From positions 108,587 through 172,586 of the forward strand of contig NZ_JACJHY010000011.1 in NCBI RefSeq assembly GCF_014138625.1: a stretch of DNA of 64,000 nucleotides. Reading direction: 5' to 3'. This document shows positions 36,237 to 44,020 of the stretch, one piece after another (positions within the stretch are counted from its first letter, which is position 1; each line of letters starts with the position of its first letter). The translations under genes and the position numbers were made by a program. The notes under the pieces were generated by a model. It worked only from the letters and a program-made list of their open reading frames with translations, had not been told where the DNA came from and did not search any database. Source of the DNA: Aminobacter ciceronei (GTDB taxonomy: Bacteria > Pseudomonadota > Alphaproteobacteria > Rhizobiales > Rhizobiaceae).

Positions 36237-37490
36237 ATGACCGAGCATTCCATTCCCAACTTCCGTGAGATCGGCGAAATCACCGGGTCGACGGATTCCC
36301 GCGACGTGCTGGCGCACGCCACCAAGCAGGCCGCCAGGAATTTCGACGACTATCTCATCGTCGACGTCGACGCCCATGTTTCGGAAGATCATTTCTGGTC
36401 GGAGATCATCGACCTGATCGACAATGACGTGCTGCGTCAGATCGGCCAGCACCAGGTCAAGGGCTTTGGCGGCCAGAACGCGCTGCTCAACATCTCACCG
36501 GGCCTGTCGCTGCAAAGCGTCGGCGGCCGCATCGGCCACCAGGGCCGGCGCGAGCCGGTCAGCGACGACAGTGTCCACCGCTTCATCTCGACCGCCCGCC
36601 GCAGCATGGATGCGATGGGTCTCGACTACCAGGTGGTGTTCCCGAGCGCCATGCTGCTGCTCGGCATGCACCCGCAGGACGAGATCGAGGTGGCGCTGGC
36701 CAAGGCGTTCAACCGCTGGATGATCGAACGCATCCTGCCGATCGACAGCCGCATGAAGGGCCTGCTCTATTTGCCCTTCAACACGCCCGAGGCGTGCGAA
36801 GAGCTGGTCGAGCGCTACGGCGACACCGAAGGCATCATCGGCTTCACCGTCTGCTCGACCCGCAACAAGCCGGTCCACCACGACTGCTACATGCGGCTCT
36901 ATTCGATGATCCAGGAACTGGACAAGCCGCTGGCTTTCCACTCCGGCTATCATTGGGGCGATCCGTCCTTCGCGCAGCTCAACCGCTTCCTGTCGATGCA
37001 TGCGCTGTCGTTCACCCACTACAACCAGATCCATCTCACCAATTGGATCGTCAACGCGATGCCCGAGCGCTTCCCCAAGCTCAACATGCTGTGGGTGGAG
37101 AGTGGCCTCGCCTGGATCCCGTTCCTGATGCAGCGGCTCGACCATGAAGTGCTGATGCGCCCCAGCGAGGCCCCTGGCCTGAAGCGGCTGCCGAGCGAAT
37201 ATATGCGCGAGATGTACTACACGAGCCAGCCGCTCGAGCGCACGAACATGAAGCTTCTCGAAGCGACCATGGAGGCGATGAACGCCGAGACCCAGTTGCT
37301 CTACTCCTCGGACTGGCCGCACTGGGACTGGGATTCGCCGGCGACCATCGACTCGCTGCCGTTCCTCTCCGAGCAGGCCAAGCGCAACATCCTCGGCCTC
37401 AACGCCGCGCGGCTGTTCAAGCTCGACACGATCCGTCGCAAGCCGCTGGCTGAGGACGTTCTCGCCAATCGCCCCAAAACCGCATCGTAA
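36237..37490 (+). CDS. Amidohydrolase-fold protein with carboxylate-rich metal site
   Basis: Protein of 417 aa with the amidohydrolase_2 TIM-barrel signature. The usual N-terminal HxH is Asp45-x-His47 (VDVDAHVSED). Further candidate ligands are His235/His239 (AFHSGYHWGD), Glu288 (WVESGLAWIP, where hydrolases usually have HGG) and Asp359 (SSDWPHWDWD). The site is thus richer in carboxylates than in classic decarboxylases such as LigW or ACMSD. Its stop overlaps the start of a 103-aa protein, which overlaps a Rieske ferredoxin gene. This arrangement suggests an oxygenase or decarboxylating hydroxylase. A simple decarboxylase or hydrolase remains possible. Confidence 0.72.
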   Translation: MTEHSIPNFREIGEITGSTDSRDVLAHATKQAARNFDDYLIVDVDAHVSEDHFWSEIIDLIDNDVLRQIGQHQVKGFGGQNALLNISPGLSLQSVGGRIGHQGRREPVSDDSVHRFISTARRSMDAMGLDYQVVFPSAMLLLGMHPQDEIEVALAKAFNRWMIERILPIDSRMKGLLYLPFNTPEACEELVERYGDTEGIIGFTVCSTRNKPVHHDCYMRLYSMIQELDKPLAFHSGYHWGDPSFAQLNRFLSMHALSFTHYNQIHLTNWIVNAMPERFPKLNMLWVESGLAWIPFLMQRLDHEVLMRPSEAPGLKRLPSEYMREMYYTSQPLERTNMKLLEATMEAMNAETQLLYSSDWPHWDWDSPATIDSLPFLSEQAKRNILGLNAARLFKLDTIRRKPLAEDVLANRPKTAS

Positions 37491-37801
37491 TGGCACAGAA
37501 CATGACGACATCAGAACATGGCGCTGGTTTCAGCGCGGCCGCCGCAGCGATAGCCGCATCTGCTGAGGAGACCCTGGCATCCGGAACGCTCGACAGGGTG
37601 AGCGAGGCCGATATCGCCGTAGCACTCACCGCGCTCGGCAAGCTCTACGCAACCAAAGTCGAGAAGTCGGACAAGATTTTTCCGCCTGTCGGCCAGGACG
37701 CGCTGACCGCCACCGAGACAGCAGTCTTGGTCAGCGAACTGCTGCGCGCCGCCGATCTCAACGTCTTCGACCTCGCAATGTGGTTCCGGAGGGCATCGTG
37801 A
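37490..37801 (+). CDS. Small protein of unknown function, translationally coupled
   Basis: Protein of 103 aa whose ATG shares a base with the upstream stop (TAATG). The N-terminal third is alanine- and serine-rich. The rest is predicted helical, ending in LLRAADLNVFDLAMWFRRAS. No domain is recognised. It is fixed between an amidohydrolase-fold gene and a Rieske ferredoxin gene with overlaps on both sides, so it is probably a structural or effector subunit of the same complex. An alternative start is ATG at 37502. Confidence 0.65.
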   Translation: MAQNMTTSEHGAGFSAAAAAIAASAEETLASGTLDRVSEADIAVALTALGKLYATKVEKSDKIFPPVGQDALTATETAVLVSELLRAADLNVFDLAMWFRRAS

Positions 37802-38208
37802 GCGCCCCTGACATGGCGACGGCAGCGTCGCAACAGATCGTGTTGGGCCGTCACGACGAGCTCAAGAAGCGCCAACGCATGGTCATCGATGTCGACGGCA
37901 CAGGCATCGGCATCTACTTCGTCGGCGAAGAAGTGCGCGCCTACCTCAACATCTGCCCGCATATGGGCGGACCGGTTTGCCAGGGCAAGATCATGCCGCG
38001 CACGCTGGAACTGGTGGCCGACAACGGCAAGAGCCTCGGCCTTGGCTTTTCCAAGGAGCAGCTCCACATCGTCTGTCCCTGGCATGGCTTCGAGTTCGAC
38101 ATGTTGACCGGCCGTCACCCGATCGACCCAAAGGTCGGCCTGACTCCTGTTCCCGTGCAGGTAACTGACGGCAACGTCGTGGTGACAGTCGGGAGCCCAC
38201 GGGCATGA
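37798..38208 (+). CDS. Rieske [2Fe-2S] ferredoxin-like protein
   Basis: Rieske protein of 136 aa from the GTG at 37798, preceded by GGAGG and overlapping the previous stop; ATG at 37813 is an alternative. Cluster ligands are in CPHMGGPVCQG and CPWHGFEFD. The two pairs are separated by about 37 residues, roughly twice the usual 15-17. It probably donates electrons to an oxygenase formed with the two upstream proteins, or to another oxygenase of the operon. A dedicated reductase is not adjacent; the VanB-type reductase at 48549 is the nearest. Confidence 0.82.
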   Translation: MSAPDMATAASQQIVLGRHDELKKRQRMVIDVDGTGIGIYFVGEEVRAYLNICPHMGGPVCQGKIMPRTLELVADNGKSLGLGFSKEQLHIVCPWHGFEFDMLTGRHPIDPKVGLTPVPVQVTDGNVVVTVGSPRA

Positions 38209-39866
38209 CGGCGATGGTGGAAACCGACGTCCTCATCGTCGGCGCCGGGCCGGTCGGGCTGACGCTGGGCATGATCCTGGCGCAGCGCGGCGTCGCCGTG
38301 ACGATCCTTGAGACACGTCACCATGGCGAACCGCCGAACGTGAAATGCAATCACGTCTCGGCACGTTCGATGGAGATACTGAGGCGGCTGGGCGTCGCCG
38401 GCGCGGCACGCAATGCCGGCTTGCCCGAGGATTATGCCAACGACATCGCCTACCGCACCTCGATGACCGGCAAGGCGATCACGCGCATCCCCATCCCCTG
38501 CCGACGCGACCGCTTCACGGCAACAGGCGGGCCCGATACCGACTGGCCGACTGCCGAGCCGCCACACCGTATCAACCAGCTGTTCCTGGAACCGATCCTG
38601 TTCGAACACGCAGTGGCAATGCCGGGGCTGACGGTGCTCAACCGCACCGAATATCTGTCGCATGCCGAAACCAAAGATGGCGTTCAGATCAGCGCCCGCA
38701 ACATAGACAGCGGCGAACAAACGACGATCACGGCGCGTTATCTCGCCGGCTGCGATGGCGGCCGCTCGCAGGTTCGCCGCGACATCGGCGCCAAGCTCGT
38801 CGGCGACGCCGTCGTGCAGCGCGTGCAGTCGACCTACATCCGTGCGCCGCAGTTGCTCGGCATGATGAACGACGCGCCGGCCTGGGCGAGCTTTTCGCTC
38901 AATCCACGGCGCAGCGGCAATGTTTATGCCATCGACGGCCGCGAGACCTGGCTGGTGCACAACTATCTGCGTGACGACGAGCCGGATTTCGACAGCGTCG
39001 ACCGCGACTGGTCGATCCGCGAAATCCTCGGCGTCGGACCGGACTTTTCCTACGAGGTCCTGTCCAACGAAGACTGGTTCGGCCGTCGCCTCGTCGCCGA
39101 CAGCTTCCACAAAGGCCGGGTCTTCATCTGCGGCGACGCAGCACATCTGTGGGTGCCTTACGCCGGCTACGGCATGAACGCCGGCATCGCCGACGCCGAG
39201 TGCCTGGGTTGGCTGCTTGCCGCCAACATCGCCGGATGGGGCAATGCAGGCATGCTCGATGCCTATGCCGCCGAGCGCCAGCCGATCACCGAGCAGGTCT
39301 CGGTCTTCGCCATGAACCATGCCCATGCCATGGCCAAGGAACGCAAGGTCGTGCCTGTCGACATCGAAGACGACACGGCAGAAGGTGCCGCCGCGCGCGA
39401 GGCGCTGGGACGCAAGATCTACGACCTGAACGTCCAGCAATATTGCTGCGGCGGCCTCAACTTCGGCTACTATTACGACCACTCGCCGATCATATCCTAT
39501 GACGGGCAGGCGCAGCCGGCCTACTCGATGGCCGAGTTCACGCCGTCGACGGTGCCCGGCTGTCGCACGCCGCACATCTGGTTGGCGGACAAGCGCTCGC
39601 TCTATGACGCGATGGGCCCCGACTACACGTTGCTGCGCTTCGACCCGACCCGCGACGTCACACCCTTGATGGCGGCGGCAGCCGCGCGTGGGATTCCGGT
39701 CCAGCTGCTTGACGTGGTGCCCGGCAGCGATGGCGTGGGGCCTTACGCCGAAGCCCTGGTGCTGTCGCGTCCTGACCGGCACGTCGCCTGGCGCGGCGAT
39801 GCCTGCCCGACCGACCCCAACGCCCTGCTCGACACCATCACCGGCACCACCACCTCAATGAACTGA
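38205..39866 (+). CDS. FAD-dependent aromatic monooxygenase (PheA/TfdB family)
   Basis: Flavoprotein hydroxylase of 553 aa. The FAD GxGxxG motif is VLIVGAGPVGLTLGMILAQR, the central DG motif is YLAGCDGGRSQVRR and the second FAD motif is FICGDAAHLWVPYAGYGMN. A C-terminal thioredoxin-like domain (from about 430) is typical of the phenol hydroxylase/TfdB group. It should hydroxylate an aromatic ring using NAD(P)H and oxygen. It overlaps the Rieske gene by 4 nt. The exact substrate is unknown; a hydroxybenzoate-like acid fits the operon. Confidence 0.83.
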   Translation: MTAMVETDVLIVGAGPVGLTLGMILAQRGVAVTILETRHHGEPPNVKCNHVSARSMEILRRLGVAGAARNAGLPEDYANDIAYRTSMTGKAITRIPIPCRRDRFTATGGPDTDWPTAEPPHRINQLFLEPILFEHAVAMPGLTVLNRTEYLSHAETKDGVQISARNIDSGEQTTITARYLAGCDGGRSQVRRDIGAKLVGDAVVQRVQSTYIRAPQLLGMMNDAPAWASFSLNPRRSGNVYAIDGRETWLVHNYLRDDEPDFDSVDRDWSIREILGVGPDFSYEVLSNEDWFGRRLVADSFHKGRVFICGDAAHLWVPYAGYGMNAGIADAECLGWLLAANIAGWGNAGMLDAYAAERQPITEQVSVFAMNHAHAMAKERKVVPVDIEDDTAEGAAAREALGRKIYDLNVQQYCCGGLNFGYYYDHSPIISYDGQAQPAYSMAEFTPSTVPGCRTPHIWLADKRSLYDAMGPDYTLLRFDPTRDVTPLMAAAAARGIPVQLLDVVPGSDGVGPYAEALVLSRPDRHVAWRGDACPTDPNALLDTITGTTTSMN

Positions 39867-39907
39867 GGCGGGCCAATGCGAAATTTTCTGGAATTCTGGA
39901 GTGCCCG

Positions 39908-40933
39908 ATGAAGATCATCGACTGTCACGCACATATGGCGGTGCCGCATCAGCTTCCCGCCTACAAGGCCAGCATCCTGTCGCATCGCGGCGCGCATGGC
40001 CGCAAGGCGCCGCCTGTCTCCAACGAAGCGCTGGAGCAGGCCTTCAACCGCGTCGAGATGGCACCGATGGGTCACCTCGCCTGTCTCGACCAGGCCGGCG
40101 TCGACATCCAGCTTTTGTCGCCGCGCCCGTTCCAGCTCATGCATTCCGAAGAACCCAAGAAGCTGGTGCACTGGTATGTCGAATACGCCAACGACATCAT
40201 CGCCCAGGAATGCGCACTCTATCCGGAGCGCTTCTATGGCGTCGCCGGCCTGCCGCAGACCGGTGACAGCCCTATCACCGAGGCGCTGCCGGAGCTCGAA
40301 CGCTGCGTCAAGGAATTCGGCTTCCGCGGCTGCCTGATCAACCCCGATCCGTTCGAAAACAATGGCCGCATGGCGCCGCCGATGGGCGATCGCTACTGGT
40401 ACCCGCTCTACGAAAAGCTCTGCGAACTCGACGTCGTTGGCCATATCCATTCGGCAAGCTCACGGGCGCCTGAGCGCGAACCCTATTCGCTGCACTTCAT
40501 CAACGAAGAGACCACCGCGGTCTACGGCCTGTGCAAGTCGACCGTGCTGGAAGACTTTCCCGAGCTCAAGATCCTGGTCAGCCACGGCGGCGGCGCGATC
40601 CCCTACCAGCTCGGCCGCTTCGACGCGACCACGGTGCCGCGCAACGGCATGTCGACATCAGGTGTGCGTTTCCGCGACAGGCTGCAGAAGCTCTATTTCG
40701 ACACCGTGCTCTATTCGCGCGACGCGATCGAACTGCTGGTCAAGGTGGTCGGCGCCTCGCAGTGCCTCTACGGCGCGGAAATGCCCGGCGTCGGATCATC
40801 GATCGATCCCGAGACCGGCGAGACCTTCGACACCATCATCCCGCACATCAACGGTCTGTCGTTCATCTCTGATGATGAACGCAAGGCAATCCTGGGCGGC
40901 AATGCCGCGCGGCTTTTCAACATCGAAGCCTGA
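39908..40933 (+). CDS. Amidohydrolase_2 family, 4-oxalomesaconate hydratase-like (LigJ type)
   Basis: Zinc-dependent amidohydrolase-fold enzyme of 341 aa, the same length as LigJ. Metal ligands are predicted as His7 and His9 (IIDCHAH), His181 (VGHIHSASS) and His226 (ILVSHGGGAIPY), with the LigJ-like stretches YFDTVLYSRDAIELL and LYGAEMPGVGSSIDPETG supplying the Glu. LigJ hydrates 4-oxalomesaconate to 4-carboxy-4-hydroxy-2-oxoadipate. A CHA-aldolase-like gene three genes downstream supports that step here. A decarboxylase of the ACMSD group is the main alternative. Confidence 0.75.
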   Translation: MKIIDCHAHMAVPHQLPAYKASILSHRGAHGRKAPPVSNEALEQAFNRVEMAPMGHLACLDQAGVDIQLLSPRPFQLMHSEEPKKLVHWYVEYANDIIAQECALYPERFYGVAGLPQTGDSPITEALPELERCVKEFGFRGCLINPDPFENNGRMAPPMGDRYWYPLYEKLCELDVVGHIHSASSRAPEREPYSLHFINEETTAVYGLCKSTVLEDFPELKILVSHGGGAIPYQLGRFDATTVPRNGMSTSGVRFRDRLQKLYFDTVLYSRDAIELLVKVVGASQCLYGAEMPGVGSSIDPETGETFDTIIPHINGLSFISDDERKAILGGNAARLFNIEA

Positions 40934-41032
40934 AGCCAGGTCACCTGAAGCGCAGCCTTGGAACAACATGGAGGCTACCTATGGCGAAAATAGTCGGTTT
41001 CATCTGCACGGCCCATGGGCCGCAACTGCACA
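39908..41032 (+). other. Operon interior: LigJ-like to dioxygenase junction
   Basis: This stretch covers the LigJ-like gene and the 47-bp spacer (40934-40980) before the extradiol dioxygenase gene, the longest gap in the downstream half of the operon. The spacer ends in a strong TGGAGG ribosome-binding site and shows no terminator-like hairpin, so read-through is expected. Confidence 0.5.
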
Positions 41033-41997
41033 CCACGCCTGACAAATGGCTGCTGCGCGTCCAGTCGGACCGAACCCGCATGCACCCGTTCCGGGGCGGC
41101 GTCTATTCGTTCGACCAGCTCTGCGAATTGCGCAAGGACGAGAACCTTGCCGAACGCAGCACCATGGCGGCGATGACTGCAAATTATGAGAAGTGCCACA
41201 TCGCCAGCGAACGACTGGCCGATGCCTTCGATGCCATGAAGGCCGACGTCGCCATCATCTTCGGCAACGACCAGCACGAGATCTACGGCGAGGATTTGAG
41301 CCCGCCCTACATGATCTACTACGGCGACAAGATCCGCCATCATCCGGCGACCGAAGAGGGCCGCCGCCTGATGCCGCCTGGTGTCGCCGAGGGCGAGGCC
41401 GGGCATGCACCGGAAGAGTATCGCGAATACGATACGGTGCCGGAGCTCGCCAAGCACATCATCGGCAATCTGGTCGAGAACGAGTTCGACATCACCGTCT
41501 CGCCAAAACTGCCGACACACAATCCGCGCACGACCGGCATCAGCCACGCCTTCGGCCATATCTACCGCCAGGTGATGCGCGACAAGGTCATCCCCAACGT
41601 TCCGATCTACCAGAACACCTTCTTCCCGCCGAACCAGCCGACCGCCCGCCGTTCCTACAAGTTCGGCCAGGTCGTCGGCGAGGCCATCCGCTCCTGGAAC
41701 AGCGACGCCCGTGTCGTCGTGTTCGGGTCGGGCGGCATGAGCCATTTCACCATCGATGAGGACTGGGACGCCCGCTTCATGCAGGCGATGCGCGAAAAGG
41801 ATGCCGAGTTCCTCAAGAACATCCCGCTTTCGGAGCTCCAGTCGGGCACTTCGGAGATGAAGAGCTGGATCACCACCGCAGGTGTCATGGAAGCCTACGA
41901 CACAGAGTTCCATGAAGTGGCCTATGTGCCTTGCTACCGCTCACCGGCCGGTACCGGCACCGCCCAGGGCATGTACTGGTGGGGCGTCAAGTCATGA
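40981..41997 (+). CDS. LigB-superfamily class III extradiol dioxygenase
   Basis: Extradiol ring-cleavage dioxygenase of 338 aa, preceded by TGGAGG. His12 (CTAHGPQL) and the segment DVAIIFGNDQHEIYGED carry the expected iron ligand region, and SGGMSHFTIDED supplies the later catalytic His. It resembles single-subunit enzymes such as 3-O-methylgallate dioxygenase (DesZ) more than the two-subunit LigAB, and there is no LigA-like partner. It should open a catechol- or gallate-type ring. Followed by a LigJ-like hydratase and a LigK-like aldolase, a product convertible to 4-oxalomesaconate is expected. Confidence 0.8.
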   Translation: MAKIVGFICTAHGPQLHTTPDKWLLRVQSDRTRMHPFRGGVYSFDQLCELRKDENLAERSTMAAMTANYEKCHIASERLADAFDAMKADVAIIFGNDQHEIYGEDLSPPYMIYYGDKIRHHPATEEGRRLMPPGVAEGEAGHAPEEYREYDTVPELAKHIIGNLVENEFDITVSPKLPTHNPRTTGISHAFGHIYRQVMRDKVIPNVPIYQNTFFPPNQPTARRSYKFGQVVGEAIRSWNSDARVVVFGSGGMSHFTIDEDWDARFMQAMREKDAEFLKNIPLSELQSGTSEMKSWITTAGVMEAYDTEFHEVAYVPCYRSPAGTGTAQGMYWWGVKS

Positions 41998-42656
41998 GCG
42001 CAGAGTTGCTTGAACGGCTGCGCCAGCTCGATGCCTGCACGGTCTCGGACGCGCTCGACGCACTCGGCCTGCCTGGTGCCGTCACCGGCATCGCCCGCCG
42101 CTCCGGCAGCGGCGTGGTGGCCGGGCGCGTTGTCACTGTCGCCCTCGCCGAAGGCCCGGCGCCGGCAGGCGCACCCAAGGTCCATCTTGGTGCCCGCGCC
42201 ATCGAAGCCGGCGACGCCAACTCGCTGATCGTCGTTTCCCATCCCGGCATCGATGCCGGCGGCTGGGGCGGAGTGCTGACCCAGGCCGCGCGCCTTGTCG
42301 GCATCCAGGGCGTGATCGTCGATGGGCCGTTGCGTGACATGGACGAAGCCAACGGGCTCGACTTTCCGATCTTTGCCCGCGCGACCACCGTGCGCACGGC
42401 TCGCGGCCGCGTCCATGAGGTCGCAACCAACGTGCCCGTCACCATCGACGCGGTGATCGTGACGCCCGGCGACTACGTCATTTCAGACGGTTCGGGTGCG
42501 GTGTTCATCACTGCCGACAATGCAGAAAAGGTGATCCGGACCGGCGAGCGTATCGCTGCCAAGGAACGTCTGATGATCGAAGCCCTGAAGACCGGCAAGC
42601 CGGTCTCCCAGGTGCTCGGCGCCGATTACGAAGACATGCTCGAGGCAATTCAATGA
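41994..42656 (+). CDS. RraA/HMG-CHA aldolase-family protein, copy 1
   Basis: Protein of 220 aa overlapping the dioxygenase stop. It carries the family RD motif (GVIVDGPLRDMDEANGL), but the C-terminal acidic metal motif is DYVISDGSGAVFI instead of the usual DxDG form. RraA-fold proteins are either class II aldolases cleaving 4-hydroxy-4-methyl/4-carboxy-2-oxoacids or the RNase E inhibitor RraA. In this catabolic operon an aldolase, decarboxylase or isomerase is more likely. It is one of three consecutive, divergent family members. Confidence 0.72.
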   Translation: MSAELLERLRQLDACTVSDALDALGLPGAVTGIARRSGSGVVAGRVVTVALAEGPAPAGAPKVHLGARAIEAGDANSLIVVSHPGIDAGGWGGVLTQAARLVGIQGVIVDGPLRDMDEANGLDFPIFARATTVRTARGRVHEVATNVPVTIDAVIVTPGDYVISDGSGAVFITADNAEKVIRTGERIAAKERLMIEALKTGKPVSQVLGADYEDMLEAIQ

Positions 42657-43309
42657 CCGACCAGGCCGTAGAACGCGCCGGAAAACACGACTGCGCCACC
42701 CTGTCCGACGCCATGGACCGGCTCGGCATCGAAGGCGTCTGCCGGGGCATCAAGCCGCGCGACCACAAATTCAGGCTTGTCGGCCGCGCCTTCACCGTCC
42801 GCTACGTGCCGGTCGACGTGCTGGCACCGGGCAATGTCGGCGACTTCATCGATGACCTGCCGGCCGGCACCGTCGTTGTGCTCGACAATCGCGGCCGCGA
42901 GGACTGCACGGTCTGGGGCGATATCATGACCCAGTTGGCCAACCACAAGGGCCTTGCCGGGACTGTCATCGACGGCGCCTGCCGCGACGTCGATCTTTGC
43001 CTCAGGCTCGGCTACCCGATCTATTCGCGCAGCTATTCGATGAAGACCGGCAAGGACCGTGTCCAGGTCGACGCCACCGGCATCACGGTCGAGATCGGCG
43101 GCGCGCTGGTTCGCCAGGGCGACATCCTAGTCGGCGATGCCGACGGCGTCGTCGTCATTCCGAGCGAGCGGGCCGAACAGGTTCTCGACCTCGCCGACGA
43201 GATCGCCATCGCCGAAAACGCCATCCGGAAAGCCATCACCGAGGGCATGTCGCTGCGCGATGCCCGCGTGAAGTACCGCTACCACTCACTGCAGACCCGC
43301 CAGTCATGA
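42653..43309 (+). CDS. RraA/HMG-CHA aldolase-family protein, copy 2
   Basis: Protein of 218 aa overlapping copy 1 by 4 nt. It has [17 protein letters not shown] near the start, the RD motif in [20 protein letters not shown] and the acidic motif [14 protein letters not shown], so the metal/oxaloacetate-binding residues seem complete. Its specificity is unknown. Its distance from copies 1 and 3 suggests a different substrate rather than gene dosage. Confidence 0.72.
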   Translation: MTDQAVERAGKHDCATLSDAMDRLGIEGVCRGIKPRDHKFRLVGRAFTVRYVPVDVLAPGNVGDFIDDLPAGTVVVLDNRGREDCTVWGDIMTQLANHKGLAGTVIDGACRDVDLCLRLGYPIYSRSYSMKTGKDRVQVDATGITVEIGGALVRQGDILVGDADGVVVIPSERAEQVLDLADEIAIAENAIRKAITEGMSLRDARVKYRYHSLQTRQS

Positions 43310-43974
43310 ACAAGGTCGTCCGCAACATCGAACGCTCCGACAGCGCGGCAATCGCCCGGCTGGCCAAGGCCGGCGTCGCCACCACCCACGAAGCTCTAGG
43401 CCGCACCGGCCTGATGAGCTCGCGCATGCGGCCGATCTATCCGGGTGCCGCCATAGCGGGAAGCGCCGTCACCGTCCTGGTGCCGCCCGGCGACAACTGG
43501 ATGATCCATGTGGCTATCGAGCTGATCAAGCCAGGCGACATCCTTGTAGTGGCACCTTTCTCGCCGTCCGACGCCGGCTATTTCGGCGACCTGCTGGCGA
43601 CCTCGGTCATGGCGCGCGGCGGCATCGGCCTGGTCATCGACGCAGGCGTCCGCGACATCCGCGACCTCACCCAGATGAAGTTTCCGGTCTGGTCGACAGC
43701 GATCTGTGCCCAGGGAACGGTCAAGGAAACAATCGGATCGGTGAACGTTCCGGTCTCGTGTGCCGGTGCAGTGGTCAATCCCGGGGACGTCGTCGTCGCC
43801 GATGACGACGGCGTCGTGATCATCCCGCGCCAACTGGCCGATACCGTCGCACAACTTTCCGAGCGGCGCATCGCCGATGAGGAAGCCAAGCGCACAGAAC
43901 TCGCCAAGGGCGTCCTCAGCCTCGATCTCTTCAACCTGCGCGGGCGCCTGAAGGACAAGGGCCTCGAATACTGA
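43306..43974 (+). CDS. 4-carboxy-4-hydroxy-2-oxoadipate aldolase-like (LigK/RraA family), copy 3
   Basis: Protein of 222 aa overlapping copy 2 by 4 nt. Length and the segments [36 protein letters not shown] and [13 protein letters not shown] match bacterial CHA/HMG aldolases (LigK, ProA) best of the three copies. It would cleave 4-carboxy-4-hydroxy-2-oxoadipate to pyruvate and oxaloacetate, completing the LigJ step encoded upstream. Confidence 0.78.
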   Translation: MNKVVRNIERSDSAAIARLAKAGVATTHEALGRTGLMSSRMRPIYPGAAIAGSAVTVLVPPGDNWMIHVAIELIKPGDILVVAPFSPSDAGYFGDLLATSVMARGGIGLVIDAGVRDIRDLTQMKFPVWSTAICAQGTVKETIGSVNVPVSCAGAVVNPGDVVVADDDGVVIIPRQLADTVAQLSERRIADEEAKRTELAKGVLSLDLFNLRGRLKDKGLEY

Positions 43975-44020
43975 CGCCAGACACGGCGCCGCAAACCAGT
44001 CAGCAGCAATGGGTGAACTC

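Noticed and set aside
36237..37490. Naming the amidohydrolase-fold protein as a specific decarboxylase
   Set aside because: Metal-site residues and the coupled Rieske gene do not support a confident match to LigW, ACMSD or gamma-resorcylate decarboxylase.
41994..43974. Three RraA-family genes as RNase E inhibitors
   Set aside because: Their position inside a ring-cleavage operon and the LigK-like third copy favour aldolase-type roles; RraA itself is a single stand-alone gene.
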